Source: Methanoplanus endosymbiosus
GTDB lineage: Archaea > Halobacteriota > Methanomicrobia > Methanomicrobiales > Methanomicrobiaceae
Assembly (NCBI RefSeq): GCF_024662215.1
Contig: NZ_CP096115.1
Location: forward strand, 992,001-1,056,000
Reading direction: 5' to 3'
Length of the DNA stretch: 64,000 bases
Shown: positions 56,733 through 63,314 of the stretch, in pieces
Layout: every line of letters begins with the position of its first letter
Position numbering within the stretch: the stretch's first letter is position 1
Position numbers and translations under genes: made by a program
Notes under the pieces: generated by a model
The model's database searches: none
Told to the model about the DNA's origin: nothing
Seen by the model: the letters and a program-made list of their open reading frames with translations, nothing else

Positions 56733-57623
56733 ATGGCAAAAAAACCGGCTGTAATCAAAAATATTCCGGAACTAAGAAGGCGGTTCTATAAATCAGCAAG
56801 ACATAAAGAATCCCTGCTTGCCCTCATAGCCGAAGCCGAGGTCACAGAACAGGTTTACAACTCCAATGCCATTGAGAACAGCACTCTCACATTTGAAGAA
56901 ACTGACAAAATACTCCTTGAGATAGATCCCGGCAGATACATTTTGGTCAGGGAGCATTTCGAGGCAGTAAATCTTGCAGAAGTTATCAGATATATCAATG
57001 AAAACGCCAAAAAGGAAGAACTCACCCCGGAAATCGTCCTGAAACTTCATGAAATGCTTCTGTCAGACATCCGTGATGACATTAAGGGAAGATTCCGTAA
57101 AACCGGGGAATGGGTGCGTGTCGGAGGTCATATCGGACTTGACCCGGACCAGATAATGACTGCCATAGAAGAGATGTTTGCACACTATTACGCAACATCT
57201 GAAGAAAATATCATCAGAAGAATAGCCAAACTTCACCTAACCTTTGAATACATCCATCCCTTCATTGACGGAAACGGGCGTATCGGAAGAGTAATAATCA
57301 ATTACCTCCTGATTCGCGAGGGATATGTTCCAATAACCATTACATTCACTGACAGAAGTCTCTACTATGACGCATTTGAAGAGTTTGAAAGTTCAGGAAA
57401 AACTTCAGTGATGGAAGCAATAATCGGAAAGGCACTCACAAACAGCTACCATAAACGGCTCACATATCTTGAAGGAATGGAGATTGTAAGCCTTCGGGAA
57501 TACAGCCGGAGATTTAACATATCCCACTCAAACCTAATCAACAAGGCAAACAGGCAGACAATTCCGGCATTCCTCGAAAAAGGCAGGTGGAAGATCGGAA
57601 TTCCGGCTGAAAAACAGAAATAA
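56733..57623 (+). CDS. fic: Fic-family AMP-transferase, class II, with C-terminal HTH
   Basis: Fic protein of 296 residues. The catalytic loop HPFIDGNGRIGR (175-186) is intact, so AMPylation of a protein or other NMP transfer is possible. The inhibitory motif S44-x3-E48-N49 (SNAIEN) precedes the fold, as in class II. The C-terminus (about 245-296, VSLREYSRRFNISHSNLINKA) is a helix-turn-helix, so it may bind DNA too. GGAG ribosome site precedes the ATG. A near-identical second copy is at 59830. Such Fic genes often accompany type I restriction loci. Confidence 0.93.
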   Translation: MAKKPAVIKNIPELRRRFYKSARHKESLLALIAEAEVTEQVYNSNAIENSTLTFEETDKILLEIDPGRYILVREHFEAVNLAEVIRYINENAKKEELTPEIVLKLHEMLLSDIRDDIKGRFRKTGEWVRVGGHIGLDPDQIMTAIEEMFAHYYATSEENIIRRIAKLHLTFEYIHPFIDGNGRIGRVIINYLLIREGYVPITITFTDRSLYYDAFEEFESSGKTSVMEAIIGKALTNSYHKRLTYLEGMEIVSLREYSRRFNISHSNLINKANRQTIPAFLEKGRWKIGIPAEKQK

Positions 57624-57946
57624 AAATAAAAATGAAAACAGAAATGAAAATAAAAATTTCACCACTTATATTTGATCATTTCCCCTGCCAGTATCTTATC
57701 CTGATGATGAAGTACTGCCATTTGAGTATTTCATATCCGGAGAACCTGTTCACCTGACTCCCACAACCCGCCGAATAATAAAGAATAATCAAAAGGGCGG
57801 ATGCAATTATTTGACACATAATGAATGCCCGAACCGCCCCTTCTTGTAACCAAAATCTTATGGAATAACCCCCCCCTTTATTTGATTTTGGTTTTTTGCA
57901 TCACAAATGCTTATATCACATTGAATTCAATTATCATCTGATTAGA
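57624..57946 (+). other. intergenic region with hairpin and start-less reading frame
   Basis: About 320 bases. A hairpin pairs GGGCGG (57795-57800) with CCGCCC (57834-57839). An open frame about 57676-57850 (DDEVLPFEYFISGEPVHLTP...) has no ATG, GTG or TTG start and looks like a gene remnant, family not recognised. The hicB promoter is at the right end: TTATATCAC (57911-57919) and the palindrome TTGAATTCAA (57921-57930), a likely HicB operator, repeated in copy 2 at 62432-62441. Confidence 0.55.
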
Positions 57947-58177
57947 ATGTCCGGCAACCAGAAAAAAACCCTTAGATTTACTGTAATTATAGAAAGGGAT
58001 GAAGATGGCATATATATAGCGGAAGTACCGCAGCTAAAGGGATGCCATACTCAGGCTAAAGATCTAAACACTCTCATTGACCGAATCAGAGAAGCTGTGG
58101 AACTTTGTATTGATGAGGATGATGCAATCAGTCCACTGGAATTTATTGGGCTTCAGCAAATCGAAATAACAGTATGA
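57947..58177 (+). CDS. hicB: HicB-type antitoxin, copy 1
   Basis: Antitoxin of 76 residues with the degenerate RNase H fold of HicB: FTVIIERDEDGIYIAEVPQLKGCHTQAKDLNTLIDRIREAVELCI. It has no C-terminal HTH, so DNA binding, if any, must use another surface. ATG 57947 aligns with the start of copy 2 at 62457 (62% of the upstream 30 bases are the same run TTGAATTCAATTATCATCTG). It is followed by a hairpin and hicA. Confidence 0.92.
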   Translation: MSGNQKKTLRFTVIIERDEDGIYIAEVPQLKGCHTQAKDLNTLIDRIREAVELCIDEDDAISPLEFIGLQQIEITV

Positions 58178-58201
58178 AATAAACCATCATCTCAGAATAT
58201 C

Positions 58202-58223
58202 TTCCCAATTATTTTATTGGGAA
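58202..58223 (+). terminator. attenuator-like hairpin between hicB and hicA, copy 1
   Basis: TTCCCAAT (58202-58209) pairs perfectly with ATTGGGAA (58216-58223) around TATTTT. A T-run follows (58224-58228), then hicA starts at 58233. It resembles an intrinsic terminator that lowers toxin expression. Copy 2 keeps the stem by a paired substitution. Confidence 0.75.
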
Positions 58224-58232
58224 TTTTTAGAT

Positions 58233-58454
58233 ATGAAGCTGTCTCCAAAATCTCCGGAAAAAGTCTGCAGGGCAATTGAGAGGCTTGGATTTATAAATAT
58301 AAGAATAAAAGGAAGTCATTATTTTTTCAGGCATCCGGATGGAAGAACAACTGTTGTACCTTACCATAAAGGAGAAGATATCTCTGTTGGTCTCATTGCA
58401 AAAATAATCAAAGACTGTGAAGTTTCAAAAGAAGAATTCTATGAGTTGTTATGA
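58233..58454 (+). CDS. hicA: HicA-type mRNA interferase toxin
   Basis: Toxin of 73 residues with the dsRBD-like fold of HicA: KVCRAIERLGFINIRIKGSHYFFRHPDGRTTVVPYHKGEDIS. The catalytic His29 in GSH is present. Usual bacterial order is hicA then hicB; here hicB comes first. The 55-base gap between them holds the hairpin at 58202. Copy 2 of this gene, at 62743, is broken. Confidence 0.92.
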   Translation: MKLSPKSPEKVCRAIERLGFINIRIKGSHYFFRHPDGRTTVVPYHKGEDISVGLIAKIIKDCEVSKEEFYELL

Positions 58455-58640
58455 TGATTAGACTCTTCACCGGTTTTCTGAGTAGGCACTCTATGAAAAA
58501 TCAGTGATGGACAGATTACTCTTCCGGATCATTTACCTTTTCAGATGAATATTCTGGAATGGCCTGATTTGTGCTTTTGTATAACTGAAGAATTTCAAAG
58601 TGCCCTTAAAAATAATTAATTTTATTTAATTTTGCGATAA

Positions 58641-58766
58641 CACCGGATTGTCGGGAGGGTAGATGCACTTATGAAACTCTGCGATGAACTGGAGGAGAGA
58701 GTTGTGGCACGGGAAGAGTCGGCGGAGAGGCTTTTGTCGTCAGTATGTGCCGGAATTTGCGGATGA
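58641..58766 (+). pseudogene. duplicated 3' end of hsdS
   Basis: The ~125 bases repeat the last part of hsdS (56082-56207), including IVxRVDALMKLCDELE, VVAREE and the end SSVCAGICG followed by TGA. The 5' edge breaks within the codons for HRIVERV; there is no reading frame or start upstream. It marks a recombination edge between two cassettes. Confidence 0.92.
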
Positions 58767-58918
58767 AAATCAGCTATACAAAAGTTACTCTAAAATTTAA
58801 TATAACAGTTAGATCATATAATATCATATACTACAATAAATGAGAACTCAAAAACTAAAATTTAACTGAAAATATAATTAAAAAATACAAAAACTGAAAC
58901 ATAAACAGGTAATTAAAA

Positions 58919-59140
58919 ATGAGTAAAACTCTCTATTTTGAAAGAAAATATAAACAAAACATAGATAATTTTAATTTAACTACAGAAATAGACTCTGTTA
59001 TTGAAAAAAAGACAGGAAAAAAGTTAAAATTAATTAAAAAAAGCAGCCCTGTTCTCAGCAGAGGAGGATGTATATTTAAAATAAAAGATTATAACCTCGA
59101 AAACAGGATTGAAAAAGCAATTAACCGATATTCTGAATAA
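58919..59140 (+). CDS. small basic protein, first gene of a two-gene unit
   Basis: Unrecognised 73-residue, Lys-rich protein (TLYFERKYKQNIDNFNLTTEIDSVIEKKTGKKLKLIKKSS...CIFKIKDYNLENRIEKAINRYSE), alpha/beta, possibly nucleic-acid-binding from composition. It is 11 bases before the membrane-anchored protein at 59152 on the same strand, so the two form a unit in the cargo slot of cassette 2. More AT-rich than the flanking fic and hsd sequence. Confidence 0.6.
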   Translation: MSKTLYFERKYKQNIDNFNLTTEIDSVIEKKTGKKLKLIKKSSPVLSRGGCIFKIKDYNLENRIEKAINRYSE

Positions 59141-59151
59141 TCTCTTTTTTT

Positions 59152-59760
59152 ATGAATAATTTCAATGAATTATACAATGATAAATTTTTACCTGCATACA
59201 GTGATCTTGTCGGCTACATAGCCAACAAACCTGAAGCAATTATCGAACAATTTGAGCGGGTATTTACTCATTTAATGGTCTATCATACAAATTCAGATGA
59301 ATCTACCAGGAATGAAAATCTAAAAAAGGCCCACGACCATTTAATCAGAATAACACTTGACTGCAGAAAATTATTATGGGTAGAGCTGGACGAGATTGTC
59401 AAAACAATAATTGAAAGCCCCGAAAAGAGAAAACTCAGCCTTAATATAAATGAATCTGAATTGTTTGTAATGTACAGTGAATACATCAAAACTGCTCAGA
59501 ATGCAAGACATATGGAAATCAGTTCAATAGGAATCGATCCGCTAAAGTGCATTGAAGAATATGAGAAAACCATAAAAATTGGATTTAAAATTATTGAAAG
59601 TCAGGATCCTTCTAAACTACACTATGTCAATGAACTTGTCGATAAAATAACTATAATTGAATGGATCAAAGCAAACATAATTCCCATATTTGTAGGTGGA
59701 GTAATAGGTGGGATTATTGCAGGATTAATTACTCAGTTCATATTGAATATTCTTAATTAA
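59152..59760 (+). CDS. C-terminally membrane-anchored protein of unknown function
   Basis: The 202-residue protein has a helical soluble part (about 1-170: FNELYNDKFLPAYSDLVGYIANKPEAIIEQFERVFTHLMVYH..., KAHDHLIRITLDCRKLLWVELDEIVKTI) and a single C-terminal transmembrane helix with glycine zipper (IPIFVGGVIGGIIAGLITQFILNIL). No known family; the helical part is reminiscent of HEPN-size domains, but I see no RxxxxH motif. Tail-anchored effectors are common in defence modules. Neighbours: small basic protein upstream, fic downstream. Confidence 0.7.
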   Translation: MNNFNELYNDKFLPAYSDLVGYIANKPEAIIEQFERVFTHLMVYHTNSDESTRNENLKKAHDHLIRITLDCRKLLWVELDEIVKTIIESPEKRKLSLNINESELFVMYSEYIKTAQNARHMEISSIGIDPLKCIEEYEKTIKIGFKIIESQDPSKLHYVNELVDKITIIEWIKANIIPIFVGGVIGGIIAGLITQFILNILN

Positions 59761-59829
59761 AATCATATTCTCGAAGAAGTACACATATGAGAACATTTTA
59801 GATAGCAACAATTCATTTTTAAAGCAGAT

Positions 59830-60717
59830 ATGGCAAAAAAACCGGCTGTAATCAAAAATATTCCGGAACTAAGAAGGCGGTTCTATAAATCAGCAAGACA
59901 TAAAGAATCTTTACTCGACCTCATAGCTGAAGCCGAAGTTGCAGAACAGGTTTACAACTCCAATGCCATTGAGAACAGCACTCTCACATTTGAAGAAACT
60001 GACAAAATACTCCTTGAGATAGATCCCGGCAGATACATTTCAGTCCGGGAGCATTTCGAGGCAGTAAACCTTGCAGAAGTTATCAGATATATCAACCAAA
60101 ATGCCGGAAATGAAGAGTTAAACCCCGAAATCGTCCTGAAACTTCATGAAATGCTTCTGTCAGACATCCGTGATGACATTAAGGGAAGATTCCGTAAAAC
60201 CGGGGAATGGGTGCGTGTCGGAGGTCATATCGGACTTGACCCGGACCAGATAATGACTGCCATAGAAGAGATGTTTGCACACTATTACGCAGCATCTGAA
60301 GAAAATATCATCAGAAGAATAGCCAAACTTCACTTAACCTTTGAATACATCCACCCATTCATTGACGGAAACGGACGTATCGGAAGAGTAATTATCAATT
60401 ACCTCCTGATTCGCGAAGGATATGTTCCAATAACCATCACATTCACTGACAGAAGCCTCTACTATGACGCATTTGAGGAGTTTGAAAAATCCGGAAAGAC
60501 TTCAGTAATGGAAGCAATAATCGGAAGGGCTCTTACAAACAGCTTCCATAAACGGCTTGCATATCTAAAAGGAATGGAGATTGTAAGCCTTCGGGAATAC
60601 AGCCGGAGATTTAACATATCCCACTCAAACCTAATCAACAAAGCACACAGGCAGACAATTCCGGCATTTTTGGAAAAAGGAAAGTGGAAGATCGGAATTC
60701 CGGCACCGGTTCATTGA
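59830..60717 (+). CDS. fic: Fic-family AMP-transferase, copy 2
   Basis: The 295-residue paralogue nearly matches the Fic protein at 56733: the same SNAIEN inhibitory motif and HPFIDGNGRIGR loop. Differences are scattered (AEVAEQ for AEVTEQ, NQNAGNEELNPE for NENAKKEELTPE) with a different C-terminus (GIPAPVH). Sequence similarity starts exactly at the ATG; the upstream DNA is unrelated and lacks the 51-bp repeats, so expression must differ. It lies in cassette 2. Confidence 0.93.
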   Translation: MAKKPAVIKNIPELRRRFYKSARHKESLLDLIAEAEVAEQVYNSNAIENSTLTFEETDKILLEIDPGRYISVREHFEAVNLAEVIRYINQNAGNEELNPEIVLKLHEMLLSDIRDDIKGRFRKTGEWVRVGGHIGLDPDQIMTAIEEMFAHYYAASEENIIRRIAKLHLTFEYIHPFIDGNGRIGRVIINYLLIREGYVPITITFTDRSLYYDAFEEFEKSGKTSVMEAIIGRALTNSFHKRLAYLKGMEIVSLREYSRRFNISHSNLINKAHRQTIPAFLEKGKWKIGIPAPVH

Positions 60718-60835
60718 TAGCACAACCCAATAATAATCTTTCATCAAAATTTGTTAGGCCCGAGCACATAAGCAATATTGCCGATTAGAAATTTTAATTT
60801 GCAATACAATGTGTATCAACATATAAATGGTAAAA

Positions 60836-61114
60836 TTATAATATTCCTTTTTCAGAATATATTTTAATTAAATCATTTTGCTGTAAATGGCAGTCAACAA
60901 CATTTTCAAACTGTGATTTCGTCAGGGAAACCTGTTTTGCCATCTGACCAATCAACTGATCACTGATCTCTTTATTTCCATGGCTTACTTTCGTATGAAC
61001 TGGAGTTTTTTTACCGTCATGATAAAAAATCAGTACTCTATGATCTGTATTTACCTTTTCAAAACCTTTTTTCAGAAGAGCTCTCTGTATTTTGGAATTC
61101 TTTCGGGATGTCAT
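60836..61114 (-). CDS. HicA/YcfA-like toxin
   Basis: The 92-residue protein resembles HicA: IQRALLKKGFEKVNTDHRVLIFYHDGKKTPVHTKVSHGNKEISDQLIGQMAKQVSLTKSQF, with His25 in the place of the catalytic His of GSHY (here TDHR). It carries a C-terminal extension (VVDCHLQQNDLIKIYSEKGIL) beyond ordinary HicA. Its start overlaps the last base of the 355-residue gene, so the two are one operon in which the large partner is translated first. No HicB is adjacent on this strand. Confidence 0.75.
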   Translation of the reverse strand: MTSRKNSKIQRALLKKGFEKVNTDHRVLIFYHDGKKTPVHTKVSHGNKEISDQLIGQMAKQVSLTKSQFENVVDCHLQQNDLIKIYSEKGIL

Positions 61115-62181
61115 TAAGAAACCTCACCAAATAACTTCAGGAGCTGCTCTCTTAGTTGAATGGCGCTTTCGGTCAAATTTGAAACATCTTCATTAACATA
61201 CTCTTTATACAGAACTATCAATTCTTCACTGATTTCTTCTATTCCTTCCTTTAAGTTTGGTACAATGGCCAGGAGTTTGAATTCTTCATTTGATATTATG
61301 TAGCTTTCACTCTCATCTTCATATTCAACAAGAATTTTAAGTGGATGGGTTAGTTTATTGATATTTCCTTCCCCAAAATCAACTTCAGAAATTAATAATG
61401 AATCAGTGGGTTGTAAAGCTGTTTTATCAGTAATTTCAATTGTATACTTATTCTTTTCCTGTTCAATCATTCCGGATATTGTAACAAGTTTTGTTAAATT
61501 ATGAAAAATTACATCCTGCAGGTCCTGTTCATAATTACAATTTACTTCTCCATCAGGAGTATCAATGATGCACCTGCGTTTTCTATCAACCCTGATATCA
61601 ATTAACCTGCCAGTTACTTTTCCCTGATATTTCTCTGGTTTCTTCTTTATTGCCTGTTGGATAATTGGTTTTCTCACAGGATCTAACTTTATTCTGTATT
61701 CATTGAATCCAACATCAAGTGTAAATTCAGATTTTTCATCAGGCCAGATGGTATCAAGTGCCTGAAGACATTTATGAACCCGGAATTCATCAGGCAATAT
61801 ATCAAAAATATTTGATGCTATTTCATCCTGACCTGACGAAATTTTAATGATTTCCTCTGTCATTTTCAAAGCACGTTTGCCTATTGTGCCCTTTTCCGGA
61901 AAATCAGGAAATGGTAGTGATGTTTGAGAGTCAGAAAGGCCAATTATTGCTTCAAAACTTCCATAATTTAAATTATTTACAACCAGATCACATCGTTTTT
62001 TAACGGAATTGGGAAAATTACCACCAGTACGATATTTATTTCCCTCAAGATAATCACCTGAAATATACATGATGGTCTGGAGTGTGTTCAGATAATCAGC
62101 AATAATAGATATTGAAACAGCAGACCCTGATTTACTTTTTGAAGCTATTTTAACTTTTATTTTATCAGTATCTTCTTTCAT
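61114..62181 (-). CDS. unrecognised 355-residue partner of a HicA-like toxin
   Basis: No family recognised. The soluble acidic protein starts KIKVKIASKSKSGSAVSISIIADYLNTLQTIMYISGDYLEG and has a helical region (about 70-130) and a beta-rich middle (KYQGKVTGRLIDIRVDRKRRCIIDTPDGEVNCNYEQDLQ) typical of an OB-like or beta-barrel fold, ending with EELIVLYKEYVNEDVSNLTESAIQLREQL. Its TGA and the ATG of the HicA-like gene overlap. By position and coupling it could be an antitoxin or sensor several times the size of HicB. Start ATG 62181. Confidence 0.75.
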   Translation of the reverse strand: MKEDTDKIKVKIASKSKSGSAVSISIIADYLNTLQTIMYISGDYLEGNKYRTGGNFPNSVKKRCDLVVNNLNYGSFEAIIGLSDSQTSLPFPDFPEKGTIGKRALKMTEEIIKISSGQDEIASNIFDILPDEFRVHKCLQALDTIWPDEKSEFTLDVGFNEYRIKLDPVRKPIIQQAIKKKPEKYQGKVTGRLIDIRVDRKRRCIIDTPDGEVNCNYEQDLQDVIFHNLTKLVTISGMIEQEKNKYTIEITDKTALQPTDSLLISEVDFGEGNINKLTHPLKILVEYEDESESYIISNEEFKLLAIVPNLKEGIEEISEELIVLYKEYVNEDVSNLTESAIQLREQLLKLFGEVS

Positions 62182-62456
62182 GATTATTATCCGGTGTAGC
62201 CGCAGCGTTCTTTACTTCACAATATAGAAATATCTGTGATTTATTACTTTTTTTATTGGTATATATTACCACCCACTTTATAATCAATATTTACTTAGCT
62301 ACCACTCCCATCCTTCATTTGATCAGATAATACCTTCACAGGCTCCCGCCACCTATTACAACCTGAACCATATTAAATAACTTCACCCATTTTACTTCCA
62401 GGGTTTTACACTACTAATGATAATATCGCATTGAATTCAATTATCATCTGATTGGA
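62182..62456. other. intergenic region between the 355-residue gene and hicB copy 2
   Basis: About 275 bases without a gene. It contains the divergent promoters; the hicB side has the TTGAATTCAA palindrome at 62432-62441, the same as upstream of hicB copy 1. The left part shows nothing notable. Confidence 0.45.
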
Positions 62457-62687
62457 ATGTCCGGCGACCAGAAGAAAACCCATAGATTTACTGTAATTAT
62501 AGAAAGGGATGAAGATGGCATATATATAGCGGAAGTACCGCAGCTAAGGGGATGCCATACTCAGGCTAAAGATCTAAACACTCTCATTGACCGAATCAGA
62601 GAAGCTGTAAAACTTTGTATTGATGAGGATGATGCAATCAGTCCACTGGAATTTATCGGGCTTCAGCAAATCGAAATAACAGTATGA
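62457..62687 (+). CDS. hicB: HicB-type antitoxin, copy 2 (orphan)
   Basis: The 76-residue protein differs from copy 1 at only a few positions (SGDQKKTHRF for SGNQKKTLRF, QLRGCH for QLKGCH, AVKLC for AVELC). The gene is intact although its hicA is broken. It could act as a spare antitoxin against HicA from copy 1 (inference). Confidence 0.92.
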   Translation: MSGDQKKTHRFTVIIERDEDGIYIAEVPQLRGCHTQAKDLNTLIDRIREAVKLCIDEDDAISPLEFIGLQQIEITV

Positions 62688-62711
62688 AATAAACCATCAT
62701 CTCAGAATATC

Positions 62712-62733
62712 TTCCCAAATATTTTTTTGGGAA
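62712..62733 (+). terminator. attenuator-like hairpin, copy 2, with compensatory change
   Basis: TTCCCAAA (62712-62719) pairs perfectly with TTTGGGAA (62726-62733) around TATTTT. Compared with copy 1 both members of the innermost pair changed (T-A to A-T), so the stem was preserved. It lies between hicB copy 2 and the broken hicA. Confidence 0.75.
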
Positions 62734-62742
62734 TTTTCAGTC

Positions 62743-62962
62743 ATGAAACTATCACCAAAATCTCCGTAAAAAGTCTGCAGGGCCATTGAAAGGCTTGGAT
62801 TTATAAATATAAGAATAAAAGGAAGTCATTATTTTATCAGGCATCCGGATGGAAAAACAACTGCTGTACCTTACCATAAAGGAGAAGATATCCCGTTGGT
62901 CTCATTGTATAAATAATCAAAAACTGTGAAGTTTCAAAAGAAGTATTCTATGAGTTGTTATG
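62743..62962 (+). pseudogene. broken hicA, copy 2
   Basis: Homologous to hicA at 58233. ATG 62743 is followed by MKLSPKSP and then TAA (62767-62769) where copy 1 has GAA. A second lesion, a one-base loss in ATCCCGTTGG against ATCTCTGTTGG, shifts the frame near 62892. The catalytic GSH triplet remains but cannot be reached. The 3' flank still matches copy 1 for ~30 bases. Confidence 0.9.
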
Positions 62963-63049
62963 ATAATTGGGCCCTTCACCGGTTTTCTGAGTATTACGAC
63001 AATATAATTACAAGAAGGATTTATAATATTGTAATGTGAAGATCCCACA

Positions 63050-63195
63050 ACACCACCATACAGCAAATATATACCAAACCACATAATGAAACAACAAATA
63101 TATACCACAACCACATAATGAAACAAAAAATATATACCACAACCACACAATGAATCAACAAATATATATCACAACCATATAATGAAACAACAATG
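63050..63195 (+). repeat. tandem 31-32-bp repeats with TATA-like core
   Basis: AAATATATACC recurs at 63065, 63096, 63128 and (as AAATATATATC) 63160, with the common unit ACCACATAATGAAACAACAA between. Period 31-32 bases is about three helical turns. Each unit contains a TATA-box-like core. The array ends about 120 bases before hflX and about 60 bases after the degraded hicA flank, at the right edge of the accessory island. Confidence 0.85.
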
Positions 63196-63314
63196 TTGTT
63201 GAATAGAGGATTTGCCAAACCACAAAATAGAGAATATATAAAATTACTAAAATTGAGGAATTAAATGACATTCGATACAGAATTCGTACAAATGATCAGG
63301 TTCATGGATGTAAT

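Noticed and set aside
59152-59760. HEPN ribonuclease call for the membrane-anchored protein
   Set aside because: The helical size fits but no RxxxxH-type motif is visible.
63001-63218. Minus-strand frames with repeated YIFCFIMW-type residues
   Set aside because: They are translations of the tandem repeats; periodic and without start signals.
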